64,000 nt of DNA, from NCBI GenBank assembly GCA_023231005.1, contig JALNWG010000007.1, forward strand, positions 1 to 64,000, given 5' to 3'. Below, piece after piece: positions 51,193 through 60,143 of the stretch (the first letter of the stretch is position 1; every line of letters starts with the position of its first letter). The notes under the pieces are model-generated. The model was not told where the DNA came from and made no database searches. It saw only the letters and a program-made list of their open reading frames with translations. The position numbers and the translations under genes were made by a program. Source of the DNA: Bacteroidales bacterium (GTDB lineage: Bacteria > Bacteroidota > Bacteroidia > Bacteroidales > FEN-979).

Positions 51193-53715
51193 TTATTCGT
51201 AATAATAGATCCGTTTAACCCGGCGTGAAATTCCGGTTAGCACTTCATAAGGAATGGTCCCCATAGCTTGTGACAGTTCGGTTATTGGATGCTGGGTATT
51301 GAAAATAATGACCTCGGTGCCTTCAGTAATATCGATGGATAAGTTAGAGAAATCCGTTATATCAATCATCGTAAGGTCCATACAAATATTTCCGACGATG
51401 GGGGCAGGTTTCCCCTGAATATAGAGTTTCCCGACTCCATTCCCCAGGCGACGATCCAGGCCGTCAGCATAACCAATTGGAACAATGGCTATGATCATAT
51501 TTTTTTCTGCTTTGCCTTTCCGGTTATATCCGATAGTATCACCAGCCGGAATATGTTTGATTTGGGTGATCACGGTTTTCAGAGAACTAACTTGTTGCAG
51601 CTGTGATTGTTCTTCCAGTGTATTTCCAATGCCATACAGCCCGATTCCCAATCGCACCATGTTGAAATGGGCATCCGGGAACCTGCATATCCCAGCAGAA
51701 TTACAAATATGACGGAGAATCGGATAGTTCAACGACCGGGCCACCTTTTGACTTAGAAATTCAAAACGAGAGATCTGCAAACGAGTAAATTCATCCTCGT
51801 CAGGATCTTCGCTGGCTGCCAGATGGGAAAATACCGACTGAACCCTAAAATCCGGATTTTTTTGAATTTGTTCGATCAAGGTATCCAGTTCTTCTTCTAC
51901 AAATCCCAAACGATGCATACCGGTATCCAATTTGATATGTATTCTGACTTCCTGTTGAATAGATGTTACATTACGGGCAATAGCTTCTTCGAGAAGATGA
52001 AGGATATGGAGGTTGTAAATTTCGGGTTCAAGATTGAATTTCAGTAAGGTATCCAGGCTTTGTTCTTCCGGGCTCATAACCATGATTGGCAGGTGGATCC
52101 CGGCTTTTCGCAACTCAACTCCTTCATCGGCATAGGCGACGGTAAGATAATCGACTTGGTGAAACTGAAGCGCATTGGCTATTTCGTAGCTTCCGCTTCC
52201 ATAAGAAAAGGCCTTCACCATTGCCATGATTTTTGTTCCCGATTGCAATCCTGACCGATAAAAATTAAGGTTGTGAATAAGCGCATCCAGATTGACTTCC
52301 ATCACGGTCTCATGGGCTTTTTGCTGAAGCAATTGACTGATTTTTTCAAACTCAAAAATACGGGCCCCCTTAAGTAAAATAGTCTCCTGCTGAAAAGTGG
52401 AAATGGGAAAGCGCTCTAAGAATTCATCAGTAGTAGTAAAAAAGTTCTTTTGCATTGGAAAATGATGACCAAATTTCATCAAATCGCGGCCAATCCCAAT
52501 GATCCTGTCGATATGTTTAGATTGAAGCATCCACGCAATTTCGCGGTAGAGTTCTTCTTTGTCCCGTCCCGTTTGCAGAATATCTGAAAGGATCACTGTT
52601 TTTTTCTTTTGTTGATTCTGCTGATTTAGAAAATCAAGGGCAATACTCAGGGAGTTGATGTCAGAATTATAACTGTCGTTAATCAGGGAGCAACGGTTGA
52701 TGGCCTCTTTGAGTTCGAGGCGCATGGCAATGGGAACCAGGAGAGATACCGAATACCGGATGTTGGATGGTGAATAATTGAGTAGTAAAAGAGTGGATAC
52801 ACAATGAATGGCGTTTTCAATGGAAGCCTCGTCGGTAAATGGAATCGTGAAAGAATTGGCTTCCTTTTGATAGAAGATATTAATCCGGGTTTGTCCATTT
52901 CCTTTTTGTACGGAAGTGATCTGCACATCGGCTTCATGATTTAGACCCCAGGTAAATGTTCTAAGATTATGATATGAGGCATCTGCTTTTATTGATTCTG
53001 TGATCAGCTCATAATCTGAACAATAAATCAGGGTTTGGGTGTGAGCGAAAAGTCTCAGCTTTTCTTTTACTTTTTGATGCTGGTTTACGAAATGTTCGTC
53101 ATGGGCATGTCCAATATTGGTAAAAATCCCAAGGGTTGGCTGGATGATGGGTTCAAGATGTTCCATTTCACCGGGTTTGGAAATACCGGCTTCGAAGATG
53201 GCCAGATTATGACTGGATTCCATTTTCCAAACCGATAGCGGCACCCCGATCTGAGAGTTATAACTTTTGGGACTGCGGATGATTTTGTAGTCGTGGTTGA
53301 GTAGCTGAAAAAGCCACTCTTTAACAATGGTTTTACCATTGCTTCCGGTGATTCCGATGACAGGAATGTTGAATTGCCGGCGATGATATGATCCCAGATT
53401 TTGTAATGCTTTTAAAGTATCAGGAACCAGAATAAAGGAAGCATCAGGGAAATGGTGAAATGGTGAGATGGTGAGATGGTAAAACGTATCCGAAACCATA
53501 AAACACCGGACACCTTTTTCATATAGTTCGTCAATATATTTATGTCCATCATTCCGGTCAGAAACCAGGGCAATAAACAAACAATTTTCAGGATGGATCA
53601 GACACCGGCTGTCAATAAGAAGATCATGAATAACAGGATCACCAGCGATGGAATGATGGACAACCCCACCACAAATTGAAGCAATTTTAGAGACCGTGTA
53701 GGCCAGGATTGTCAT
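51193..53715 (-). CDS. murF: Bifunctional UDP-MurNAc-tripeptide:D-Ala-D-Ala ligase/alanine racemase
   Basis: The 840-residue fusion joins a MurF-type ligase (about 1-460) to an alanine racemase (about 465-840), a fusion typical of Bacteroidota. The ligase P-loop is GITGSNGKT, with Lys128. The racemase PLP lysine is Lys501 in MAMVKAFSYGSGSY; the second-base Tyr is in DTIGYNRKGKAEKN. The protein makes D-Ala and adds D-Ala-D-Ala to the peptidoglycan precursor. Residues about 80-91 are encoded by an 8-nt tandem repeat, an insertion in the N-terminal domain. Its ATG overlaps the pdxA stop by 4 nt. Confidence 0.95.
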   Translation of the reverse strand: MTILAYTVSKIASICGGVVHHSIAGDPVIHDLLIDSRCLIHPENCLFIALVSDRNDGHKYIDELYEKGVRCFMVSDTFYHLTISPFHHFPDASFILVPDTLKALQNLGSYHRRQFNIPVIGITGSNGKTIVKEWLFQLLNHDYKIIRSPKSYNSQIGVPLSVWKMESSHNLAIFEAGISKPGEMEHLEPIIQPTLGIFTNIGHAHDEHFVNQHQKVKEKLRLFAHTQTLIYCSDYELITESIKADASYHNLRTFTWGLNHEADVQITSVQKGNGQTRINIFYQKEANSFTIPFTDEASIENAIHCVSTLLLLNYSPSNIRYSVSLLVPIAMRLELKEAINRCSLINDSYNSDINSLSIALDFLNQQNQQKKKTVILSDILQTGRDKEELYREIAWMLQSKHIDRIIGIGRDLMKFGHHFPMQKNFFTTTDEFLERFPISTFQQETILLKGARIFEFEKISQLLQQKAHETVMEVNLDALIHNLNFYRSGLQSGTKIMAMVKAFSYGSGSYEIANALQFHQVDYLTVAYADEGVELRKAGIHLPIMVMSPEEQSLDTLLKFNLEPEIYNLHILHLLEEAIARNVTSIQQEVRIHIKLDTGMHRLGFVEEELDTLIEQIQKNPDFRVQSVFSHLAASEDPDEDEFTRLQISRFEFLSQKVARSLNYPILRHICNSAGICRFPDAHFNMVRLGIGLYGIGNTLEEQSQLQQVSSLKTVITQIKHIPAGDTIGYNRKGKAEKNMIIAIVPIGYADGLDRRLGNGVGKLYIQGKPAPIVGNICMDLTMIDITDFSNLSIDITEGTEVIIFNTQHPITELSQAMGTIPYEVLTGISRRVKRIYYYE
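53450..53481 (+). repeat. Four-unit 8-nt tandem repeat inside the murF-alr coding sequence
   Basis: AAATGGTG, AAATGGTG, AGATGGTG and AGATGGTA run head to tail on the plus strand. They encode, antisense, the loop HLTISPFHHF of the MurF domain. The period is not a multiple of three, yet the total of 32 nt lies within an intact reading frame. Confidence 0.8.
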
Positions 53716-54791
53716 GCATGATTATTTTCAGGGTTGGTTACGTTGGGGTGGAGCTGGTTAGCGTGTAATTCATCGTAAGCGATACGGTTCAGAAAAATAT
53801 CCCCAGCAAGGTAAAGTGCATTTCTGAAAGATTCCGGGGAGGCTTCATTTTTCCCGGCAAGATTATATGCAGTGCCATGGGCAGGAGAAGTGCGAACAAT
53901 GGGGAGACCGGCTGTAAAATTAACGCCTTCTTCGAACGACATCAATTTGAAAGGAATCATCCCCTGATCGTGATACATTGCTAAGACACCGTCAAATTTT
54001 TTAAAATTGTCAGCGCCAAAAAACCCATCAGCCGGATAAGGACCGAAGGCAAGAATATTCTGTTGATATGCTTTTTCAATGGCAGGGAGGATGATGGTTT
54101 TTTCCTCATCCCCTAACAAGCCATCATCTCCGGCATGTGGATTCAACGCCAATACAGCAATTCGGGGTTTCACAACGCTGAAATCTCTTTGCAATGATTG
54201 GTCGAGAACCTGAATTTTTTTCAATATTAATTCTTCCGTTATCGTCTCTTTGACTTTTCCCAAGGGAAGGTGGCCAGTCACTACTCCGATGCGAAAAACT
54301 TTATTGATCATCAGCATCAAGTAATTCTCAGTATTGAATTTTTTTGCGAAATACTCTGTATGCCCAGGAAATGTAAAATTCTCCGATTGAATATTTTTTT
54401 TATTGATGGGGGCCGTAACAACCACGTCGATATTATCTTTCATGAGGTCGTCTACTGCGGCTTCCAGCGAAAGAACCGACAGTTCCCCGGCAATCGGAGT
54501 AGATTGCCCAAGATCGATTTTTATTTCTTCATCATGAATGTTGATGATGTTTGGGCGACGGGGATGTGCCTGATCTGCTTTCTTGATCAGATTTAAATTT
54601 ATTTCATTGAGATTCAGGGTCTTTTTATAATACGAGGCTACTTTTGATGATCCATAGACCACTAAGGTATAGATCTCCATCAACCGTTGATCCTGTAAGG
54701 TTTTCAAAATGACTTCATACCCGATTCCATTCACATCTCCTTGAGTTATTCCCACTCTTACCCGTTTTTCCTTCTCTACCGCTTGTTCCAT
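53712..54791 (-). CDS. pdxA: 4-hydroxythreonine-4-phosphate dehydrogenase
   Basis: PdxA oxidises 4-phosphohydroxy-L-threonine with NAD in pyridoxal phosphate synthesis. Family blocks are VGITQGDVNGIGYEVIL at the start, TAPINKKNIQ, FPGHTEYFA, LNPHAGDDGLLGDEE, AMYHDQGMIPFKLM and VRTSPAHGTAYNLAG; the metal-ligand histidines are present. The frame reaches a TTG at 54833, but ATG 54791 (MEQAVEKEK) gives the standard length of 359. A TAAATTTG box on the minus strand at 54807-54814 lies between the two. It leads pdxA-murF/alr, whose product needs PLP. Confidence 0.95.
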   Translation of the reverse strand: MEQAVEKEKRVRVGITQGDVNGIGYEVILKTLQDQRLMEIYTLVVYGSSKVASYYKKTLNLNEINLNLIKKADQAHPRRPNIINIHDEEIKIDLGQSTPIAGELSVLSLEAAVDDLMKDNIDVVVTAPINKKNIQSENFTFPGHTEYFAKKFNTENYLMLMINKVFRIGVVTGHLPLGKVKETITEELILKKIQVLDQSLQRDFSVVKPRIAVLALNPHAGDDGLLGDEEKTIILPAIEKAYQQNILAFGPYPADGFFGADNFKKFDGVLAMYHDQGMIPFKLMSFEEGVNFTAGLPIVRTSPAHGTAYNLAGKNEASPESFRNALYLAGDIFLNRIAYDELHANQLHPNVTNPENNHA

Positions 54792-54806
54792 CGATGTTGT
54801 TTTTTG

Positions 54807-54814
54807 CAAATTTA
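54807..54814 (-). promoter_or_regulatory. Probable -7 box for pdxA-murF/alr
   Basis: TAAATTTG on the minus strand is 15 nt before the pdxA ATG at 54791. The nearest CAA (TTG on the minus strand) is at 16-nt spacing, shorter than consensus. It overlaps the end of the leucyl aminopeptidase gene. Confidence 0.45.
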
Positions 54815-56263
54815 CACTTTTGCGGCAACGCAATAACTTTTAATAAAATCAAATAATAACCTCACCCCAAAACCAGTACCTCCCTGACCCCGGTATGAAT
54901 CCGGTTTTTCTAAAAAAGCAGGACCAGCGATATCAAGGTGAATGTAAGGATAGGCTGTAAATTTTTGGAGAAATTTTCCGGCTGTTATCATACCCGCATC
55001 AGAAGACCCTGTATTTTTCAAGTCGGCCAGATCAGATTTTATTTGTTCGCCATAATCATCCCATAAAGGAAATTCCACTAAACGCTCATAGACCATGAAT
55101 CCTGAAAATTTTAGTGCTTCCAATTCATTTACGGCTTGAGATTGCATAGCCGCCGCTCCGAATTTACCAATTGCTCTAAGTGCAGCTCCTGTTAAAGTTG
55201 CCAGATCAATTACAAGGGCAGGATCAAATTTCGAAGCATAACTCAAGGCATCTGCCAGAATCAAACGTCCTTCAGCATCGGTATTGAGTACTTCAACCGT
55301 AGTTCCATTATGCATGGTAATGATATCTCCGGAAACCAATGCCTCTGCCCCGGGCCGATTATCCGTTGCAGGCATCAGTCCAACTACATAAACCGGCAAC
55401 TTGGCCCTGGCAATGGCATAAATCACAGAGGCAACGGCTGCTGCGCCCGACATATCATCTTTCATATTCAACATGAAGTCACCTGGTTTGAGATTCATCC
55501 CACCAGTATCATAAATTATCCCCTTTCCTACAAAAAGATAAGGCTTTTTATTTTTTGCATTCTCGGGTTTCCATTCCATCACCGTAAAAGTAGGGGGCTC
55601 TTTACTTCCCTGGTTGACTCCCAGTAATCCTCCCATTTTCAGGGCTTCGATTTTTTGCTGGTGAAACACTTCCACACCAGCACCCGATTCCTTCGCCATC
55701 TTTTCTACCGCCCTGGCAAACCCATTTGCCGTAAGATGAGAATTCGGTTCATTGATGAGATCCCGGCACCGGGATACTGCTTCCAGAAGGATATTCAGAT
55801 GAGTAATGTGAATAGCAGAAGGTGAGTTGCTGGAATAGAGTTCAATCTCTCGGAGCTTATTTTCCTCGTCTTTATCTGTTTTATATTTTAAAAAGCAATA
55901 ACATCCCAACGATAACCCTTCTGCAAAAGCCATTACCTCTTCATTGTTACCTTCCGGATCAAATACAGTAACTTTATCTGCTTTCTGCTGATGAAGCAAA
56001 CCAGCTATTTGGCAACCTCCTTTGCGGCAGGATTCAAGTCGTTTGAACCGATCCGGTTCTGGTTTGATATAAAAAAGATAAACCCAATAATTGAGTCGGT
56101 TAAATGATACTACGTCTTGTTTAAAATCGTCAATCTGTTTTTTCAAATACCCTTTTTCAGAAGTAGTAAAAATACCGGCTGGTATCTTTGATAATCTGGA
56201 AACCGGTATAACAAGATTGCCAAGCTCTTGTTCTTTATTGGTGAGGGTAATGGTTGGAAGCAT
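54812..56263 (-). CDS. pepA: Leucyl aminopeptidase (peptidase M17)
   Basis: The 483-residue protein has an N-terminal macro-like domain and a catalytic domain. The metal and catalytic blocks are VGKGIIYDTGGMNLKP, MKDDMSGAAAVASVI and NTDAEGRLILADALSYA, with LIDLATLTGAA following. It is a cytoplasmic, usually hexameric, two-metal aminopeptidase. GKGIIYDTGG replaces the more common GKGVTFDSGG, a mild change. A TAAATTTG box on the minus strand at 56293-56300 may be its promoter; the divergent mqnC starts at 56326. Confidence 0.93.
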   Translation of the reverse strand: MLPTITLTNKEQELGNLVIPVSRLSKIPAGIFTTSEKGYLKKQIDDFKQDVVSFNRLNYWVYLFYIKPEPDRFKRLESCRKGGCQIAGLLHQQKADKVTVFDPEGNNEEVMAFAEGLSLGCYCFLKYKTDKDEENKLREIELYSSNSPSAIHITHLNILLEAVSRCRDLINEPNSHLTANGFARAVEKMAKESGAGVEVFHQQKIEALKMGGLLGVNQGSKEPPTFTVMEWKPENAKNKKPYLFVGKGIIYDTGGMNLKPGDFMLNMKDDMSGAAAVASVIYAIARAKLPVYVVGLMPATDNRPGAEALVSGDIITMHNGTTVEVLNTDAEGRLILADALSYASKFDPALVIDLATLTGAALRAIGKFGAAAMQSQAVNELEALKFSGFMVYERLVEFPLWDDYGEQIKSDLADLKNTGSSDAGMITAGKFLQKFTAYPYIHLDIAGPAFLEKPDSYRGQGGTGFGVRLLFDFIKSYCVAAKV

Positions 56264-56325
56264 GATATTGTGTAATTTTGTTGATTATTTGGCAAATTTA
56301 GGAAAAAGCTGAACCTTCACCATCC

Positions 56326-57405
56326 ATGAACACCAATTACCTTCTGAATAAAATCAATCATTCAATGTTTTTGACCGTTGAAGAGGGGAAATTTCTTTTT
56401 GAAAACCTTTCTCTTGCAGAATTGATGAAGATCGGTCATGATATACGAAAAAAGATACATCCGCAAAACAACGTCACCTGGATAATCGACCGGAATGTAA
56501 ATATAACCAACGTCTGCATTTCAGGATGTAAATTCTGCAATTTTTACCGGACAATCAGCAGCAACGAGGCGTATATCACAACCATCCCGGAGTATTGTCA
56601 GAAGATTGAAGAGATGCAACAGTTGGGAGGAAACCAGTTATTGTTGCAGGGGGGAATGCATCCCAAGCTGGGACTTAATTTTTATGAAACTCTTTTTTCG
56701 GATTTGAAGGATCATTATCCGGACATTCGTTTACATGCTTTAGGACCTCCCGAAATTGCACATCTGGCAAAGATGGAAAAGCTTTCTTTCAAAACTGTCT
56801 TGTCACGATTGGTTGCTGCAGGATTGGACAGTTTGCCCGGTGCAGGAGCGGAAATCCTGTCTGACCGGGTACGGGGTATTCTTTCTCCGGCTAAATGTAC
56901 CGTGAAGGAATGGCTTGATGTAATGAAAGCCGCCCATGAATTGGATCTCACAACTTCGGCCACGATGATGTTTGGTCATATTGAAACACTTGATGAACGT
57001 CTGCAGCATTTGGTTTTTCTCCGGGAAGTGCAGGCTTCAAAACCGGATGGGCATAAGGGGTTTTTATCATTTATTCCCTGGCCTTTTCAGGATGATCATA
57101 CTGTTCTAAAAGAAAATTCAGGGGTTTGCAACAAAGTCACACCGGAAGAATATATCCGGCTGATCGCAATCAGCCGGATCATGCTCCCCAATATTTCGAA
57201 TATCCAAGCATCCTGGTTAACCGTAGGAAAAGAAACCGCACAACTTTGCCTTCATGCTGGTGCCAATGATTTCGGCAGCATTATGATAGAAGAAAATGTA
57301 GTATCGGCTGCCGGGGCCCGACATAAATTTGATGCCGAAGGAATTCAACAAGCCATCCGGGAAGCCGGATTTATTCCACAGTTACGAACCCAGGATTTTA
57401 CTTAG
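56326..57405 (+). CDS. mqnC: Cyclic dehypoxanthinyl futalosine synthase (radical SAM)
   Basis: MqnC closes the ring of dehypoxanthinyl futalosine in the futalosine route to menaquinone. The cluster cysteines are Cys64, Cys68 and Cys71 (VCISGCKFCNF). LQGGMHPKLG, SLPGAGAEILSDRVR, ATMMFGHIET, FIPWPFQ and GANDFGSIMIEENVVSAAG are shared with MqnC. MqnE, the related aminofutalosine synthase, was considered, but the QASWLTVGKE and MIEENVVSAAG blocks fit MqnC better. The C terminus overlaps the convergent lipoprotein gene by 8 nt. Confidence 0.88.
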   Translation: MNTNYLLNKINHSMFLTVEEGKFLFENLSLAELMKIGHDIRKKIHPQNNVTWIIDRNVNITNVCISGCKFCNFYRTISSNEAYITTIPEYCQKIEEMQQLGGNQLLLQGGMHPKLGLNFYETLFSDLKDHYPDIRLHALGPPEIAHLAKMEKLSFKTVLSRLVAAGLDSLPGAGAEILSDRVRGILSPAKCTVKEWLDVMKAAHELDLTTSATMMFGHIETLDERLQHLVFLREVQASKPDGHKGFLSFIPWPFQDDHTVLKENSGVCNKVTPEEYIRLIAISRIMLPNISNIQASWLTVGKETAQLCLHAGANDFGSIMIEENVVSAAGARHKFDAEGIQQAIREAGFIPQLRTQDFT

Positions 57406-58045
57406 TCACTCCTTTTAGCAACCCGTTTTTCTGCCAATCGGCATACATCTGAGCTGCCACTTGATAAGAGATCTGATCGATGTATTGTGGATCGTCGATG
57501 GCAATTTCAGCGGTCCAGATCAAACTATTGTCTGCATTGTCGTACAGATTGGCACGAAGGTTCACGGTGGAGCTGGTTACCCAATATCCGCCGGTTGTAA
57601 CTACGTTTGCGCCCATTCCATACATGGGATATCCCCAGTTATAGTAATTGTAATAATTGTAATAATAGTCAGGATAAATTGAGGTTGTTGGTGGCACATA
57701 ACTTTGCGAATTATTCGTTCCTTTATACGTAACAACCAGGATCCCATCTATCCCCAGACTATCAAATTTTTTCTCTAAGTCTTTTAATTGGTATTTTGTT
57801 CCGGGAGCTATAAAACTTAATGATTCCATTGATTTGAAGCCTTTGCTTGAAAAATAATTGACAGCATATTGCTCAAATGGTTTCTGGAATTCGAGTTTAT
57901 CAAACATGGCCCATACTACAACATTCCCGATCTTCTGGGTTTCTTTGGGATTTGTCCAGGTGGTCATTGAAACGGGATTACAAGAGGTAAAAAAGAATGT
58001 GACAAGTATTAACAATAAAACAGGCAAAAGGGTAATTTTTTTCAT
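57398..58045 (-). CDS. DUF4136-like lipoprotein
   Basis: The 215-residue protein has a lipobox ending TFFFTSC, so it is lipidated at Cys22. It continues TTWTNPKETQKIGNVVVWAMFDKLEFQKPFE. In DUF4136-like proteins a D/W-x-P strand is followed by regular beta-alpha units; IDGILVVTYKG also fits. A Tyr/Asn-rich insert (DYYYNYYNYYNWGYPMYG) interrupts the fold. Function is unknown. It has its own promoter. Confidence 0.6.
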   Translation of the reverse strand: MKKITLLPVLLLILVTFFFTSCNPVSMTTWTNPKETQKIGNVVVWAMFDKLEFQKPFEQYAVNYFSSKGFKSMESLSFIAPGTKYQLKDLEKKFDSLGIDGILVVTYKGTNNSQSYVPPTTSIYPDYYYNYYNYYNWGYPMYGMGANVVTTGGYWVTSSTVNLRANLYDNADNSLIWTAEIAIDDPQYIDQISYQVAAQMYADWQKNGLLKGVTK

Positions 58046-58080
58046 AGGATTTAGGTTTAGGTAAATAATTCTTTCTATTT

Positions 58081-58110
58081 CAAAGGTAAAATTTATTTTT
58101 ATTCAACCAA
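58081..58110 (-). promoter_or_regulatory. Promoter for the DUF4136-like lipoprotein gene
   Basis: On the minus strand TTG (58108-58110) and TACCTTTG (58081-58088) are 19 nt apart, a full consensus match, 36 nt before the ATG at 58045. Confidence 0.7.
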
Positions 58111-58126
58111 ATGGAATACTTTCTTT

Positions 58127-59365
58127 TTATAGGAAATAATGTACGATTTTATCGGTAGCACCCCGGTTTGTTTCCACGTAAAGCTTACATAATGATGAGG
58201 CCTTCTGATATTCATTTTTGTCAGCGAGAAGTGAGATGACCTTCTTTTCAAGTTGTTCAGTATGATGGATACAGAAAGCCCCTCCCTGTTGGACAAGGTC
58301 AACGGCTTCTTTAAACTTATGATATTTCGGACCAAAAAAAACAGGAACACCAAAGGTTATTGGTTCCTGAATATTGTGGATACTCGTTCCAAATCCACCG
58401 CCAATAAACGCCAGCGTTGCATATTGATAAAGTTGTGCTAAAATTCCAACGGAATCGATGATCAGAATTCCTGCTTTGGAAAAATTGTCACTATTCATCT
58501 CTGAATAAAGCAGAAATGGAAGTTTCAATTTTCGTGTCAACGATTGAATCCTTTCAGGACTTGTATCGTGAGGAGCTAAAATGAATTTCATTTCAATCTC
58601 CATCTTTTCAATCAACGGCAATAGGATTTCTTCATCCGGGGGCCATATACTTCCTCCTATCAGGATATTTTTTCCTTCACAAAATTGTTCGACTAACGGA
58701 AAATGTTGTTTGTTTTGTGAATTGGCAAAAACCCGGTCAAATCGTGTGTCGCCGGTCCGTGTTACATTTTGTAATCCTATAGAATTCAGCAAATATTCTG
58801 ATTCGGCATTTTGAACAAAAAACCGAGAAACATACGTCAACTGTTTACGGAACCATCCGCCATACCATTTGAAAAAAAACTGATCAGGTCGGAACAAAGC
58901 AGCAATGAAGTAAACGGGAATTTTTCGTTGATACAAAGATCCCATCAGATTAAACCAAAAATCATATTTAATAAAAAAAACCTTTTGCGGGTTCACCAGT
59001 TTTACCCATTTTTCTGCCTGTGTTGGAGTATCCAATGGTAAATAAAAGATAAAATCAGCCTGGCTATATTCCTTTCGGACATCATATCCCGATGGGGAGT
59101 AAAAAGTCAATAGGATCTTTTTGGTTGGCCATCTCTTTCGAAAATCTTCAATTACAGGCCGCCCTTGTTCAAATTCGCCCAATGAAGAGGCATGAAACCA
59201 AATAATGGGTGTTTTTTTACGGTCTATCTGTTTTAACTCCACCTCAATTTCCTCAAATAAACCAGCTCGTCCTTTCACCCATTTCCGGGCTTTGACATTA
59301 AACAAAGATGCCAATCTGATCGCGAAACCGAAACAATAAATAAAAAAAGAATAGAGAAAATGCAT
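58127..59365 (-). CDS. waaA: 3-deoxy-D-manno-octulosonic acid (Kdo) transferase
   Basis: WaaA adds Kdo from CMP-Kdo to lipid A precursor at the inner membrane. The 412-residue protein has an N-terminal membrane anchor. It then has the KdtA blocks: WFHASSLGEFEQGRPVIE, FYSPSGYDVRKEY, DTRFDRV, GGSIWPPDEEILLPLIE and IGGGFGTSIHNIQEPI. ATG 59365 is 2 nt after the stop of the barrel gene; the longer frame begins with a TTG at 59371. Confidence 0.93.
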   Translation of the reverse strand: MHFLYSFFIYCFGFAIRLASLFNVKARKWVKGRAGLFEEIEVELKQIDRKKTPIIWFHASSLGEFEQGRPVIEDFRKRWPTKKILLTFYSPSGYDVRKEYSQADFIFYLPLDTPTQAEKWVKLVNPQKVFFIKYDFWFNLMGSLYQRKIPVYFIAALFRPDQFFFKWYGGWFRKQLTYVSRFFVQNAESEYLLNSIGLQNVTRTGDTRFDRVFANSQNKQHFPLVEQFCEGKNILIGGSIWPPDEEILLPLIEKMEIEMKFILAPHDTSPERIQSLTRKLKLPFLLYSEMNSDNFSKAGILIIDSVGILAQLYQYATLAFIGGGFGTSIHNIQEPITFGVPVFFGPKYHKFKEAVDLVQQGGAFCIHHTEQLEKKVISLLADKNEYQKASSLCKLYVETNRGATDKIVHYFL

Positions 59366-59367
59366 GG

Positions 59368-60129
59368 TCAATACAGATAAAACTGCTTAGGTGCCCTGCG
59401 ATACAATGGGATGAACCAGCTTATTTTAATGGTATATAATTGAGAACTTAGTTTCCGAGTATCTTGTTTCCCGGTATCAAAATCGCGTAAGCGATATGGA
59501 GTGGTCCAGGTTTGCATGAAATCAAATCCAAGATAAAAATTCAACAGCCGTGTATTGCTCAGGTAAAGATATCCCAGCGATCCATTCAGAACAAAACCTC
59601 CATTAAGCCGGTCGTATCCTTTCAAATAGTCACCCCAGAGTTGAGGAGCTGAATTACCAATAACATGAATCCTGATTTTATTTTGCAGATATCCGGCTCC
59701 GGCCATAACAATAAATCCACAATTAGGATTTGGCGACAGAAGCGGAATTACTTTCCCGATTTTTCCTAAGAAATTAAATCCTCTTTCATAATATACAATC
59801 TCTGCATAAACACCATTGGCATCGATTACAAAACCCTCTTTTGTAGAGATGTTCTTCAGTAGTGAGTCACTGTTCTTCACCGATTGGCCAAACATAAAAT
59901 TACCTTCAACTCCAAATAACCAATTTGTTTTGGTCTTCAACATAAATCCGCCACCAATACTTGAATTACTACCGAATTGCTTGGAAAAGTCACCACCAGG
60001 AAACTGATAACCGAATGTGGCATAAACCAGAGGGGTGAAAATGACGGAGTCATGAAGGCTTACCTGAGCCGGTAATTCTGAAATCCAGAATAATACAGGC
60101 AATAAAACGAAAATGAATCGACGCGACAT
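59368..60129 (-). CDS. Outer-membrane beta-barrel protein
   Basis: About 253 residues with a cleavable signal peptide (MSRRFIFVLLPVLFWISELPAQ). The rest alternates polar and aromatic residues in short strands with glycine turns (YATFGYQFPGGDF, GGGFMLKTKTNWLFGVEGNFMFG, GFVLNGSLGYLYLS). This is a small 8-10 strand barrel of unknown function. The frame extends to a TTG at 60147, overlapping the next gene, but ATG 60129 puts the signal peptide first. It is adjacent to a second barrel of the same length, with waaA next. Confidence 0.65.
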   Translation of the reverse strand: MSRRFIFVLLPVLFWISELPAQVSLHDSVIFTPLVYATFGYQFPGGDFSKQFGSNSSIGGGFMLKTKTNWLFGVEGNFMFGQSVKNSDSLLKNISTKEGFVIDANGVYAEIVYYERGFNFLGKIGKVIPLLSPNPNCGFIVMAGAGYLQNKIRIHVIGNSAPQLWGDYLKGYDRLNGGFVLNGSLGYLYLSNTRLLNFYLGFDFMQTWTTPYRLRDFDTGKQDTRKLSSQLYTIKISWFIPLYRRAPKQFYLY

Positions 60130-60143
60130 AATAAATAAATCTA

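Noticed and set aside
56326..57405. Aminofutalosine synthase MqnE instead of MqnC
   Set aside because: The two are related, but the QASWLTVGKE and MIEENVVSAAG blocks and the length fit MqnC.
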